From the NCBI RefSeq assembly GCF_001431505.1, contig NZ_LDJP01000045.1:1-64000 (forward strand): a stretch of DNA of 64,000 bases. The letters are read 5' to 3'. Positions 19,697 through 28,034 of the stretch are shown here, in pieces. Every line of letters starts with the position of its first letter. Positions within the stretch are counted from its first letter, which is position 1. A program made the translations under genes and the position numbers. This DNA comes from Stenotrophomonas daejeonensis. GTDB taxonomy: Bacteria; Pseudomonadota; Gammaproteobacteria; Xanthomonadales; Xanthomonadaceae. Under the pieces are notes generated by a model. It saw only the letters and a program-made list of their open reading frames with translations, was not told the DNA's origin and did not search any database.

Positions 19697-21049
19697 TCAG
19701 ATGTCGATTGTCCGGTGCCACCCCGTGCTCTCACTCGCATAGTCGCCCTCAAGCTCAATCAACTTCAAGGGCACTGCTCCCACACCTAATGCTTTCTCAA
19801 TGGTCAGTTCGCTGCCTTGCTCTGAAAGCAAGTCTCTGAGGCGGGCGAATTCGCCGCACCAGACGCTCTCGATGTCCCGGTCCCGGCCGGGGTCATTGGC
19901 CCTGGACAGCGAGACGGCGCGTACCTGCAGGCGTCCGCTTTCCGAGCGGCCGCCAAGCTCGACGCCATAGCCCGGGGTCGCTGCCTTGCGCAGGACGACA
20001 CTGCCGGCATCGGCCCAGGCCGTCTCCATGCCTTCGCGGACTTCGTAGCCCAGGCTGGCCAGGCCTTCGAGCATGGCCCGTCGCCTGATACCTGCTGCCT
20101 GCTTTCCATTTTCATCGGCGATGGCTTCGCTGCATTGCGTTGATAGCGCGATGGTCTGTTGGATATCCGGCGCTTGTTGGGCCAGGCAATCCGCGATCTG
20201 GATCAGTAGCGGTGAGTTGGCTTGTCCAGGCATTGCCTCCAGCTCGGATGCTAGGTTTCGCAGTGCGAGACGATGTTCACCCAGATCCTTGTGAAATACG
20301 GATGCTGCCGCCAGGTCCAGTACCAGGCTATCGAGCAGCAGTCCGCGTCGTGCTTGTTGCACGTCCTCTTCGATGGCTGCCAAGCGGTGCTGGAAGGGCT
20401 CGGCTACCGCGGCACCGTACAGCGTCTGCAGGCGTGCCAGATAGCCGTCGATGCGTTCCAGGCGTGGTTCGCGAACGGTGTGATCCTCCGCGATCCACTT
20501 GTTTGGGTGATCAGTCTGCAAGGCGCGGGCGAGATCGCGTTGCGCGTCGGTTACCGTTTCGGTATCGGCTCGATTGGCGCTGCTAAGGCGCCCAAAGCCC
20601 TGGGCCAGGATCGCTGCTGGGTCGGCGACCGATCGGCCGGCAACAATCAACTCCAAGGCTTGCACCAACGCCACGTCGGCCTCCGTCGCACCGTCAGGCA
20701 GTGCCTTCAGCAAGGTCGCGGCGTTGGCCCTCAGGTTGCGCTGGGTCGTGCGCAGTTCGGCCGCTTTTGTCACCGCCGCTTCCTGACGTTGCATCAGATC
20801 GGCTTCAATAAAGTTTATTTCCAGCGGTACCTGCTTCTGCAGCAGCCACAACTCATCCTGTACCAACATCTGCTGCAGCTGCACCCGCCGCTCGCGCGTA
20901 GCGTTCAGTATCGCCTCGTCCTCCTGTCCAAGCCGGAGCGATTCTTTGTGCCAGTTGGCGATAGCACGATCCAGTCGGCTCAGGAGCGCTTCGCAGATCG
21001 CCAGGACCTCTTCGCGGGTAGTGAGCCGGACGACTTTAGGACCACTCAT
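19697..21049 (-). CDS. Coiled-coil protein of unknown function, last gene of the defence-like operon
   Basis: A 450-residue protein starting MSGPKVVRLTTREEVLAICE, an N-terminal signature I associate with conserved hypothetical proteins but cannot assign. Residues about 15-110 and 165-310 are long amphipathic helices with heptad character (ICEALLSRLDRAIANWHKES; AAVTKAAELRTTQRNLRANAATLLKAL). The last ~120 residues are more mixed and look globular (VVLRKAATPGYGVELGGRSESGRLQVRAVSLSR). No catalytic motif is seen. Its ATG overlaps the stop of the large helicase gene by 4 bp, so it is translationally coupled and is probably a structural or regulatory partner of that protein. Confidence 0.75.
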   Translation of the reverse strand: MSGPKVVRLTTREEVLAICEALLSRLDRAIANWHKESLRLGQEDEAILNATRERRVQLQQMLVQDELWLLQKQVPLEINFIEADLMQRQEAAVTKAAELRTTQRNLRANAATLLKALPDGATEADVALVQALELIVAGRSVADPAAILAQGFGRLSSANRADTETVTDAQRDLARALQTDHPNKWIAEDHTVREPRLERIDGYLARLQTLYGAAVAEPFQHRLAAIEEDVQQARRGLLLDSLVLDLAAASVFHKDLGEHRLALRNLASELEAMPGQANSPLLIQIADCLAQQAPDIQQTIALSTQCSEAIADENGKQAAGIRRRAMLEGLASLGYEVREGMETAWADAGSVVLRKAATPGYGVELGGRSESGRLQVRAVSLSRANDPGRDRDIESVWCGEFARLRDLLSEQGSELTIEKALGVGAVPLKLIELEGDYASESTGWHRTIDI

Positions 21050-24000
21050 GGCTGTTCCTTGGTGAGCTCGGCTTCCGGCTTCTGCACAACGGCTTGGCTG
21101 CCATCAGTAAGCGCGACGGCTATTGCCTGGCGCAAGCGCAGGCGTTCGTTGTCGCCATCCCCATACCAGCCCAATGACGACACCCGATGGATATGCGGTA
21201 CCGACCGCTGCAGCACCTTGCGGCGCCAGATCTCGCGCGCCCGGGCACGGCGCAGCAGCGGGTGCCGCGGGCTGTCGCATTCAATGCCGATGGCGTACAG
21301 CTGGGTAACCGGATCTTCAATCGCCAGGTCCAGGCCGAAGGTGTCGCCTTCGTCGGCCGCTACCGGCTCCCACCCCAACGAACGGATGTAGGCGGCGACC
21401 GCATTGGTGAAGCCGTCGCCTTGGCGGCGGTGCTCCGCGCGAACTTGGCCGCGGTCGGTGAGCAGCCGTCCCAGCAATGCACGGCTGCCACTGAACTCTC
21501 CCGCAGACAGGGCGCGCGCGTACTCTAGATAGCCTTGCAGATAGTCGCGGGGGCTGGTCGGCGGACGCTGGGTAGTGAGCATGTCGGAGATGTCGGCAAT
21601 CGGCATGGAGGTGATCATCACCACTTTTTCGCGGGCTCGGGTGACCGCCACGTTCAACCGCCGCTCGCCACCGGTTTGGCCCAATACGCCGAAATTGCGA
21701 CGGAAGGTGCCCTGGCCATTGCGCCCGAACGTGGAAGAAAACACGATGATGTCGCGCTCGTCACCCTGTACGTTCTCGACGTTTTTGACGAACACCGCCA
21801 TATCCTCGCCGCCATCCCGGCGCTCACGTTCCTCGGCGAAGGCCATGCGGAAACCATCGTCCAGCGTTGCGCGCTCTTCCATCCGCTCTTCGATCAGGTC
21901 GGCTTGCTTGCGGTTGAAGGTCACCACGCCGACGGATGGGCGCTGTTCCACCGGCGCGCGCCAAAGCTCGGCGAGATAGTCGACCACGCGCTCGGCTTCC
22001 TGCGGGTTGGTTTGTTCCTGGTAGAGTCCATCGACACGAATCAGCTCCAATGGACGCGCCTGCAGAATCCTCGCAGCCGGGTGTCGCACCGGCACGCTGA
22101 GCCGATTGCCGTAGAACGATGCATTGGAGTAACCGATCAGTTCGCGATAGGCGGAACGGTAGTGGATCTGCAGGGTGGTGGTTGGCAGCACGCTGCGCGC
22201 CAGCTGCAACAGGTCCGGGCAGTCCTTGATCTCGCGCCGGTTCCAGGTGTCCTCGAACTGCTCCTGCTCTTCCGGCTCGGCGTCCTCCGTGGGCGTCTCG
22301 CCATCGAACAGTTCAGCTTCATCGCTCTCGATGCGACTGGAGAAGAAGGCCGTCGGCGGCATCTGTTTCTCATCGCCGCTGACGATCATCACCCGTCCAC
22401 GGAACAGCGTGGGCAAGGCGTATTCGACCGGCATCTGCGAGGCTTCGTCGTAGATCACCGTATCAAACAAGCCGGCACGAAGCGGCAGTACGCGGCTGGC
22501 GACGTCCGGGTTCATCAGCCATACCGGACGAAGGTGCATCAGGCCCAAGCCCGCGCCCAGTTCGATGAACTCGCGCAGACGGCGGGAACGGCGACCTGTC
22601 AGTCGGGTTACGTCTTCCCATTGCTTGCGGGTGCCTAGCAGTTGGCTGTCGATGGCAGTACCGAGCATCTCACGGTTGAGTTGACGCATCTGTGCATCCG
22701 CCTGCGCCAGCGCGTCCACCTTGCCCGCTGCTTCGGTCTGGTCCAGCAGCAATGCTGGCTGTGTGCGTTCGATGCGCTGCTTCCATCCCAGTCGCGCTTC
22801 GCGATTGATCAGGTGGCGGACGCTGAGGTCCAGCCGCTCATCGGCGATGCCCTTGAGCTCAGTGACGCGTTCACGCAACAGGGCAAAGAAGGCCAGCTGC
22901 GCAGGCGACAGCTGCTCGGCGCGCACGCGGAACTGCTGATATGCGGCCAGCGTTGGCAAGGCCTGCGTCAGCTCGTCGAGCGTGGCATGGTTGTCATGGC
23001 CTTGCTCGATTGCGCCGCGCAGCTGTGCGACCCAGTCGGCATTGGCCCAGTCGGCCAGTCGCTGCAGACGCTCAAGGCTGCGTTCGCGGGCTGATTGCTG
23101 CGCCAGCGCGGCTTCGGTTTCCGTCAGCATGGCCAGCAGCGCTTGGCGGGTCCCCGAGCGCACCGCCGCTTCCAGTGCCGCAGTCCGTGGCGCCGTAGCG
23201 ATGGATGCGGCGAGCGTTTGCGCGGCGCGGAGTTTGTCGGTGGTATCGGCGACCTGCGCCGAAAGAAGAGGGCCGCTTGCTACATCGGGGAGCGGAAGTT
23301 CCAGCAGCAGCTGCGCAGCAGAGAACGCCGCGCGCAACGGCCGCCAGTACTGTTCGAGTTTCGCTGCAGCAAGCAAGCAGCCGAGCTGCGCCGTGCCTGT
23401 TTTCGTCTCGCCATGATTGGCGAGGAAGGCCGATACGCGACGGCGCCGTAGGTAGTTCAAAGGGCTGATGCGCGCAAGCCAGGAGGTCGCATTCAACAAC
23501 GCGCCAGCCTGACTGGCCAGACGATCCAGGGTTGGCGAGGGCAGGGCAGCCAATGCGGGTGAGAGGAGCGGGGAATGGCTTTGCAATGCAGCGTTGCGCA
23601 GGTCGCGCTGGATCTGGTCCAGCGAGGCGAGCGTGCGTACGCCGATGCCAGTGTCACCGGTTGCAGATGCACGGAACAGCGGCAGCCAGCTAGCCAGGCG
23701 TTGTCGCTGGCCTTCGTCCAGTTCGAGCAGGGTGCGCGCCGGCCCCTGCAGCCACTCGCGATAGGGCGTCGGCTCGGCAACCTCGAAACCCGCCGGATGC
23801 GATTGCAGTATCTCGATCCTGGCGGTCTCGGCTTCGACAAATTGCCGGAAGTCGTGCTGGAAGGCCTGCAAGGTGGAGGCATCAGACGTAAAGACCTGCA
23901 GACGTGCGAGCGGACTTGCTTCGTAATTGGAGGGAAGCCACAGCCGAGCCAGCGGCGCGCAGGCCTCTTCCAGCTGCGCGAGCTCGGTCATATCGATATC

Positions 24001-27000
24001 ACCCAAGCGCTGGCGTAGTGCCGGAAACGCCAGCGTTGCCCCATCCTGTTCCAGTTCAATCAGCTCGCCCAGTAACTGGCGATAGCTCAGCCCGGTGCGT
24101 TCATCAACCTCATGCAGATTGGCGTGGAAGCGGTCCAGCTCGCCCTCCAGCGATTCGATACGGGCGGCAAGCCGCTCGCGTTGCGCCTGCCAGCTGCGTG
24201 AGGTCGGACCGTCAGTGGCAAACAGCGTTTCCAGTTGTTCGCGCACACCGCGGATCACCCGTTCGCGATCGCGATTGACGTCATCAAGCATCACCACGCG
24301 ATTGCCGAGCCCCTCGGCCACCAGCCGTTTGTGCACGACTTCCAGTGCAGCGTGCTTCTGGCAGACGATCAGCAGACTTTTCTGTCGACCGATGGCATCG
24401 GCCACTATGTTGACGATGGTCTGGCTCTTGCCGGTACCGGGCGGGCCTTCGACCAACAGGCCCGGTGTCTGCCGTGCCTGCAAGACGGCGTCCTCCTGCG
24501 AGGGATCACTGGAGGCGGTGAAGAAACGATCCAGTTCGGCCGGTGCCGCGTCCGGGGCTTCCGCCGAGGCGGTGCCCAGGCGCAGCGCGGTTTCCAGACC
24601 GGTGCCGCTGGGCGACAAGGCTTTGAGCTGACGCAGATCCTCACCCAGTGCCTGGCCCATGAAGGTGACGTGGAACAGCACCGCCGCACAGGCCAGCTCG
24701 ACCTCATGCACAGGGATTTCGGTGGAGGCCGGGGGAAGCGCCTCAAGCACCCGCGCACGCGGGCTGGCCAGCACACCGAACGCATCCATCACGTCGGCGG
24801 CCTTCAGCGAAGAACGACCCAATACTTCATCCGCCGTCCTGCGCCAGGCTTTGCAGGCTTCAGCTCCCACCAGGGCTTCCAGGGCCGGATTCAGCCGGAC
24901 TTCCTCGCGCTCACTATCGAAGGCCAGCGCAATCCGCCCACGGTTGCCCAGTTCCATCTGCAGCTTCACTGGCCACAGCAGCAGGGGCGCAATGCGGGTG
25001 CGGGTGTTCTGTGAGTCGCGGATCAGCAGGAAGGGAAAGCCAAGGTGCAGGCCGTCGATGCCGGTGTCACGCTTGTACAGCGAGCTCTGCCGTTGAAGGC
25101 TGTTCAAACGGGCCAGCAACGGCTGGCTGGCCGCCAGCGCTACCGGGTCCAAGTCCACGGCGCGGGCTTGCCGTTGCAGCAGCGCATCAAGCAGTGCAGC
25201 GGCAGGACGACGGGTGGTATCGAGCTCGTGCAGATCGATGCGCGCGGTGGTCTTGCCGATGATCATGCGTACCAATGGGCCGCGCATCACGCTGGTCGTC
25301 ACCTTCTTCTCGAAGAAGTCGAGGATCTGGGTGATGTATTGCTGCTTCTGTGGTTCCAGCCAGTTCTCTGCCGGCACCGCCAGCAACACCAGGGCGTTGG
25401 CCAGCGGCATGCGCCGCTCCAGCCGGAACTGATCAGCCCAGGCATCGGGTTGGCGAAGACCGCAGCGGGCGAAGCCGACGATGCGCTCATCCACGCGCAG
25501 GAACAGCTCCCGCCGTTCAAGCGCCAACAGCGTGCGTGCAACTGCAGGATCGAACTGCAGCACACCGGCCTCGAACGCCAGCAGCTTGGCCTGGTCAATG
25601 ATGGCGTCCACTGAACGGAACTGATGGATGCCCGCGCCAAGCAGGACGATCAGGTCTTCCTCGCCGATCAGCCGGCGTTCGCTCAGCGAGCGGATGCCTG
25701 CGTGCTCGCTATCGGGCAACAGCTGTTGGCGCTCCTGCCACTGCGCTGCCAAGCGGACCCGCGAGGTTGACAGCAGATAGATGCGCAGCTGTGCCTCGTC
25801 CAGCTCGATACCTTGATGGCGGGCGCGCTGGCGCACCTGATCGGCGCGTATCTTCAATCGCCATAGCCAGCTTTCACTGCCCAGGGCTTCCAGCAGATCC
25901 GGTACCGGACCGGTAATCAGCCGGTAGCCTTCCAGCGGATGTTCGAGCAGCCAGCCGGGGGTAACGATCTGTCCCCGATGGATCAGCGGCATGTCCGGGT
26001 TGAGGATCTTCAGCGCAAGCAGAAGACGGAAGTCGTCTTCAAGTTCGACATGCTGTGCGGCATTGCGCAGGCCCGCGATTGACTTGGGCGGAAGACCGAC
26101 CTGCTCGGCCCAGGTCACGATCACACCGCGCAACAGATGGTCCAGTGCCTGCGCCCAGTGCTGCTCTTCTGCGGCGCTCAGTGCGAAGAGCGCCGGTTTG
26201 TGAAAACGTCGTTCGCCCAGCGTGATCGTCGCGCCGCTGGCGGCGTCCTGTTCGGCCTGCGCGCCAGCAGGCGCGGTGACCGGCTCGCCATCCAGCCAGG
26301 CACGTACTTCGGGCCACTGCCAGCGCTGGTTGCGATCACGTGCCAGCAGCCCGCGCAGCAGCAGGTTCAACTGCGGGTCCAGCGCATCCGGTAGCAGCGC
26401 ACCGTTTGCCAGTACGTGGATGAGGTAAGCATTCGGGTTGACCCCGTCAAAGCAGGCGCCTTGGGTCAGCTGTTCCAGCAGGATCATGCCCAGGCTCCAC
26501 CAATCGGAGGCCGCAGCGACACCGCCGGCGATGGCCTCCGGCGCCATGTAGCGGCTGATCTCCAGCGGCGACACGATATCGAGGTCGAACTCGGACAGAC
26601 GCGCCGAGCCGAAGCCGCTGATCACCAGGTCCAGCGGCTCACGGCTGCGCACCAGCAGTGTGGACGGGCGCAGGTCGCGGTGGCGCAACCCGACTTCGCT
26701 GAACGCGTGCAGCGCCTGGCCCAATTCGCGCACCACATGCCGCACGGCATCGAGGTCGTGGATGACGATGCCCAACGAGGCGAGGGTGCCGCCGGTGAGT
26801 TCTTCGGCGACTTCGTAGGCGCGATCGTTCCAACGACCAGTCGCGATGATGTCCGGCACATGCTCGCGGGGCAGCCGGCGCAGCACGCAATAGACCGCCG
26901 GGTCCGGCTCGGCACCGGCGCGATACAAGGTAAGGACCGCTTGCCTGCCGTCGTCGTGCTCGGCGAGGTAGCGTTCGCGCACACCGTCGGTGCGGCTGAT

Positions 27001-27366
27001 CTCGCGAAGCAGACGCCAGCCGTCAATGCGTGTCTCGGCAGCATCATCAGCTACCGTGCTGCCTGCGTCTTCACTTTGAGGTGTCGGCGGCTGCGATGCG
27101 GCGGGCTCACCGCCACACTCCAGGCACATCAGATCGCCGGCCTGCAGCGGGTGGCCGTTAACGCAGTGTAATGCCGGCGCATCGGCTTCGGCACTGGCCG
27201 GAGTGAGGGGAGCGTCGTGGGTAATGACAGGTTGCGGTCGCCAGCCAGCGGCACGGATGGGCTCGCTGGAGAGATCCCAGCTGCAGGCTTGTCCCCCAAC
27301 TACCCCTTCGCAGAAGAGCTCAAGGAGGTCACGTTCGGTGTGGCAATTGGGGCAGAAGCGCATCAT
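21046..27366 (-). CDS. Zinc-ribbon / protein kinase-like / COG1112-type helicase / nuclease fusion (2106 aa)
   Basis: Domains in order: a zinc ribbon (CPNC near residue 5, more Cys by 29); a second Cys cluster (CVNGHPLQAGDLMCLEC, 68-84); a Ser/Thr kinase-like domain (about 115-365) with HRDLRPST near 229 and RYMAPEAI; a helical region; a DUF4011-like segment (about 740-800; 'APLLLWPVKLQ', 'VRLNPALEAL'); an SF1 helicase with Walker A GPPGTGKS near 975, DEAS near 1640 and LNVAVTRAREKV near 1905; and a C-terminal PD-(D/E)xK-like nuclease (FGLDLAI...IGIECDS, about 2000-2080). The kinase looks degenerate: Thr replaces the metal-binding Asn, and GFG replaces DFG. A long insert (about 1050-1600) separates helicase motifs. 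It overlaps both neighbours by 4 bp. Kinase plus COG1112 helicase recalls Mokosh, but the nuclease type and partners differ. A defence role is inferred. Confidence 0.85.
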   Translation of the reverse strand: MMRFCPNCHTERDLLELFCEGVVGGQACSWDLSSEPIRAAGWRPQPVITHDAPLTPASAEADAPALHCVNGHPLQAGDLMCLECGGEPAASQPPTPQSEDAGSTVADDAAETRIDGWRLLREISRTDGVRERYLAEHDDGRQAVLTLYRAGAEPDPAVYCVLRRLPREHVPDIIATGRWNDRAYEVAEELTGGTLASLGIVIHDLDAVRHVVRELGQALHAFSEVGLRHRDLRPSTLLVRSREPLDLVISGFGSARLSEFDLDIVSPLEISRYMAPEAIAGGVAAASDWWSLGMILLEQLTQGACFDGVNPNAYLIHVLANGALLPDALDPQLNLLLRGLLARDRNQRWQWPEVRAWLDGEPVTAPAGAQAEQDAASGATITLGERRFHKPALFALSAAEEQHWAQALDHLLRGVIVTWAEQVGLPPKSIAGLRNAAQHVELEDDFRLLLALKILNPDMPLIHRGQIVTPGWLLEHPLEGYRLITGPVPDLLEALGSESWLWRLKIRADQVRQRARHQGIELDEAQLRIYLLSTSRVRLAAQWQERQQLLPDSEHAGIRSLSERRLIGEEDLIVLLGAGIHQFRSVDAIIDQAKLLAFEAGVLQFDPAVARTLLALERRELFLRVDERIVGFARCGLRQPDAWADQFRLERRMPLANALVLLAVPAENWLEPQKQQYITQILDFFEKKVTTSVMRGPLVRMIIGKTTARIDLHELDTTRRPAAALLDALLQRQARAVDLDPVALAASQPLLARLNSLQRQSSLYKRDTGIDGLHLGFPFLLIRDSQNTRTRIAPLLLWPVKLQMELGNRGRIALAFDSEREEVRLNPALEALVGAEACKAWRRTADEVLGRSSLKAADVMDAFGVLASPRARVLEALPPASTEIPVHEVELACAAVLFHVTFMGQALGEDLRQLKALSPSGTGLETALRLGTASAEAPDAAPAELDRFFTASSDPSQEDAVLQARQTPGLLVEGPPGTGKSQTIVNIVADAIGRQKSLLIVCQKHAALEVVHKRLVAEGLGNRVVMLDDVNRDRERVIRGVREQLETLFATDGPTSRSWQAQRERLAARIESLEGELDRFHANLHEVDERTGLSYRQLLGELIELEQDGATLAFPALRQRLGDIDMTELAQLEEACAPLARLWLPSNYEASPLARLQVFTSDASTLQAFQHDFRQFVEAETARIEILQSHPAGFEVAEPTPYREWLQGPARTLLELDEGQRQRLASWLPLFRASATGDTGIGVRTLASLDQIQRDLRNAALQSHSPLLSPALAALPSPTLDRLASQAGALLNATSWLARISPLNYLRRRRVSAFLANHGETKTGTAQLGCLLAAAKLEQYWRPLRAAFSAAQLLLELPLPDVASGPLLSAQVADTTDKLRAAQTLAASIATAPRTAALEAAVRSGTRQALLAMLTETEAALAQQSARERSLERLQRLADWANADWVAQLRGAIEQGHDNHATLDELTQALPTLAAYQQFRVRAEQLSPAQLAFFALLRERVTELKGIADERLDLSVRHLINREARLGWKQRIERTQPALLLDQTEAAGKVDALAQADAQMRQLNREMLGTAIDSQLLGTRKQWEDVTRLTGRRSRRLREFIELGAGLGLMHLRPVWLMNPDVASRVLPLRAGLFDTVIYDEASQMPVEYALPTLFRGRVMIVSGDEKQMPPTAFFSSRIESDEAELFDGETPTEDAEPEEQEQFEDTWNRREIKDCPDLLQLARSVLPTTTLQIHYRSAYRELIGYSNASFYGNRLSVPVRHPAARILQARPLELIRVDGLYQEQTNPQEAERVVDYLAELWRAPVEQRPSVGVVTFNRKQADLIEERMEERATLDDGFRMAFAEERERRDGGEDMAVFVKNVENVQGDERDIIVFSSTFGRNGQGTFRRNFGVLGQTGGERRLNVAVTRAREKVVMITSMPIADISDMLTTQRPPTSPRDYLQGYLEYARALSAGEFSGSRALLGRLLTDRGQVRAEHRRQGDGFTNAVAAYIRSLGWEPVAADEGDTFGLDLAIEDPVTQLYAIGIECDSPRHPLLRRARAREIWRRKVLQRSVPHIHRVSSLGWYGDGDNERLRLRQAIAVALTDGSQAVVQKPEAELTKEQP

Positions 27367-28034
27367 TTGCGGAGGATCTCGTAAGGGCCGCGCAATGCGG
27401 TATCAGCGCTGACCTGCAGCTGGTGGCCCTGCTCGCGCAGCAATGCGCGCAGGCGCAGTAGATCGTCGCGGCGTGGGATGCCGGCCATCCACACGCTGCC
27501 GTCTTCGTCGAGCATCAGGTCCAGCGCTTTGTCTTCAGGGCGCAGTGGTCGCTCGAAGCCTGAGAAGCGCGCGCGGCCAACCGTTGTAAGCAGATGCAGA
27601 CGCTGGTTGTCGCTGCCGCGTAGGGCGACGGATTGCGGCAGCGCCTGCTCGTAGGGATCGGAGATCAATGCATCGATCAGCCCTTCGGCAACGGCAAGAA
27701 CCGGTGCAAGGTACTCCAGCGGATAACCGCTATAGACCAGGATGTCGTGCTGCCCGAGCTGACGCAGCGCCCGCAGCAATTCGAGCAGTGCCTCGGGCTG
27801 GTCGAACGGTTCACCGCCTGAAATGGTGATGCCATCTGCTTCCGTCAACCAAGGCTGGATCTGCGTGAGCAAGCTCGCGATGGTCGCGAGGTGGCGACCT
27901 GCTCCCCAGGTATCGGCGGAGATACAGCCTGGGCAGCGGATGCTGCAACCCTGGAACCAGATGCCAAGGCGCCGCCCTGGCCCCAAGGTGGTCACCGGGA
28001 AGTGCACGCGTGACAAGTCAAGCACTGTGCTCAA
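27363..28034 (-). CDS. Small radical-SAM (4Fe-4S single-cluster) protein
   Basis: A 223-residue protein. The cluster motif is GCSIRCPGC (CxxxCxxC) at about residues 30-37, followed by the SAM-binding GGEP (TISGGEPFDQ, near 74). The size and the opening 'VHFPVTTLGPGRRLGIWFQGC' match NrdG/activating-enzyme-like single-cluster proteins that form a 5'-deoxyadenosyl radical. No nrdD or pyruvate formate-lyase partner is nearby, so a standard glycyl-radical role is not supported. Its ATG overlaps the end of the ClpB-like gene and its end overlaps the start of the kinase-helicase gene, each by 4 bp, so it is an integral part of this operon. It could modify an operon product or a nucleotide; its substrate is unknown. 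Confidence 0.85.
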   Translation of the reverse strand: MSTVLDLSRVHFPVTTLGPGRRLGIWFQGCSIRCPGCISADTWGAGRHLATIASLLTQIQPWLTEADGITISGGEPFDQPEALLELLRALRQLGQHDILVYSGYPLEYLAPVLAVAEGLIDALISDPYEQALPQSVALRGSDNQRLHLLTTVGRARFSGFERPLRPEDKALDLMLDEDGSVWMAGIPRRDDLLRLRALLREQGHQLQVSADTALRGPYEILRK

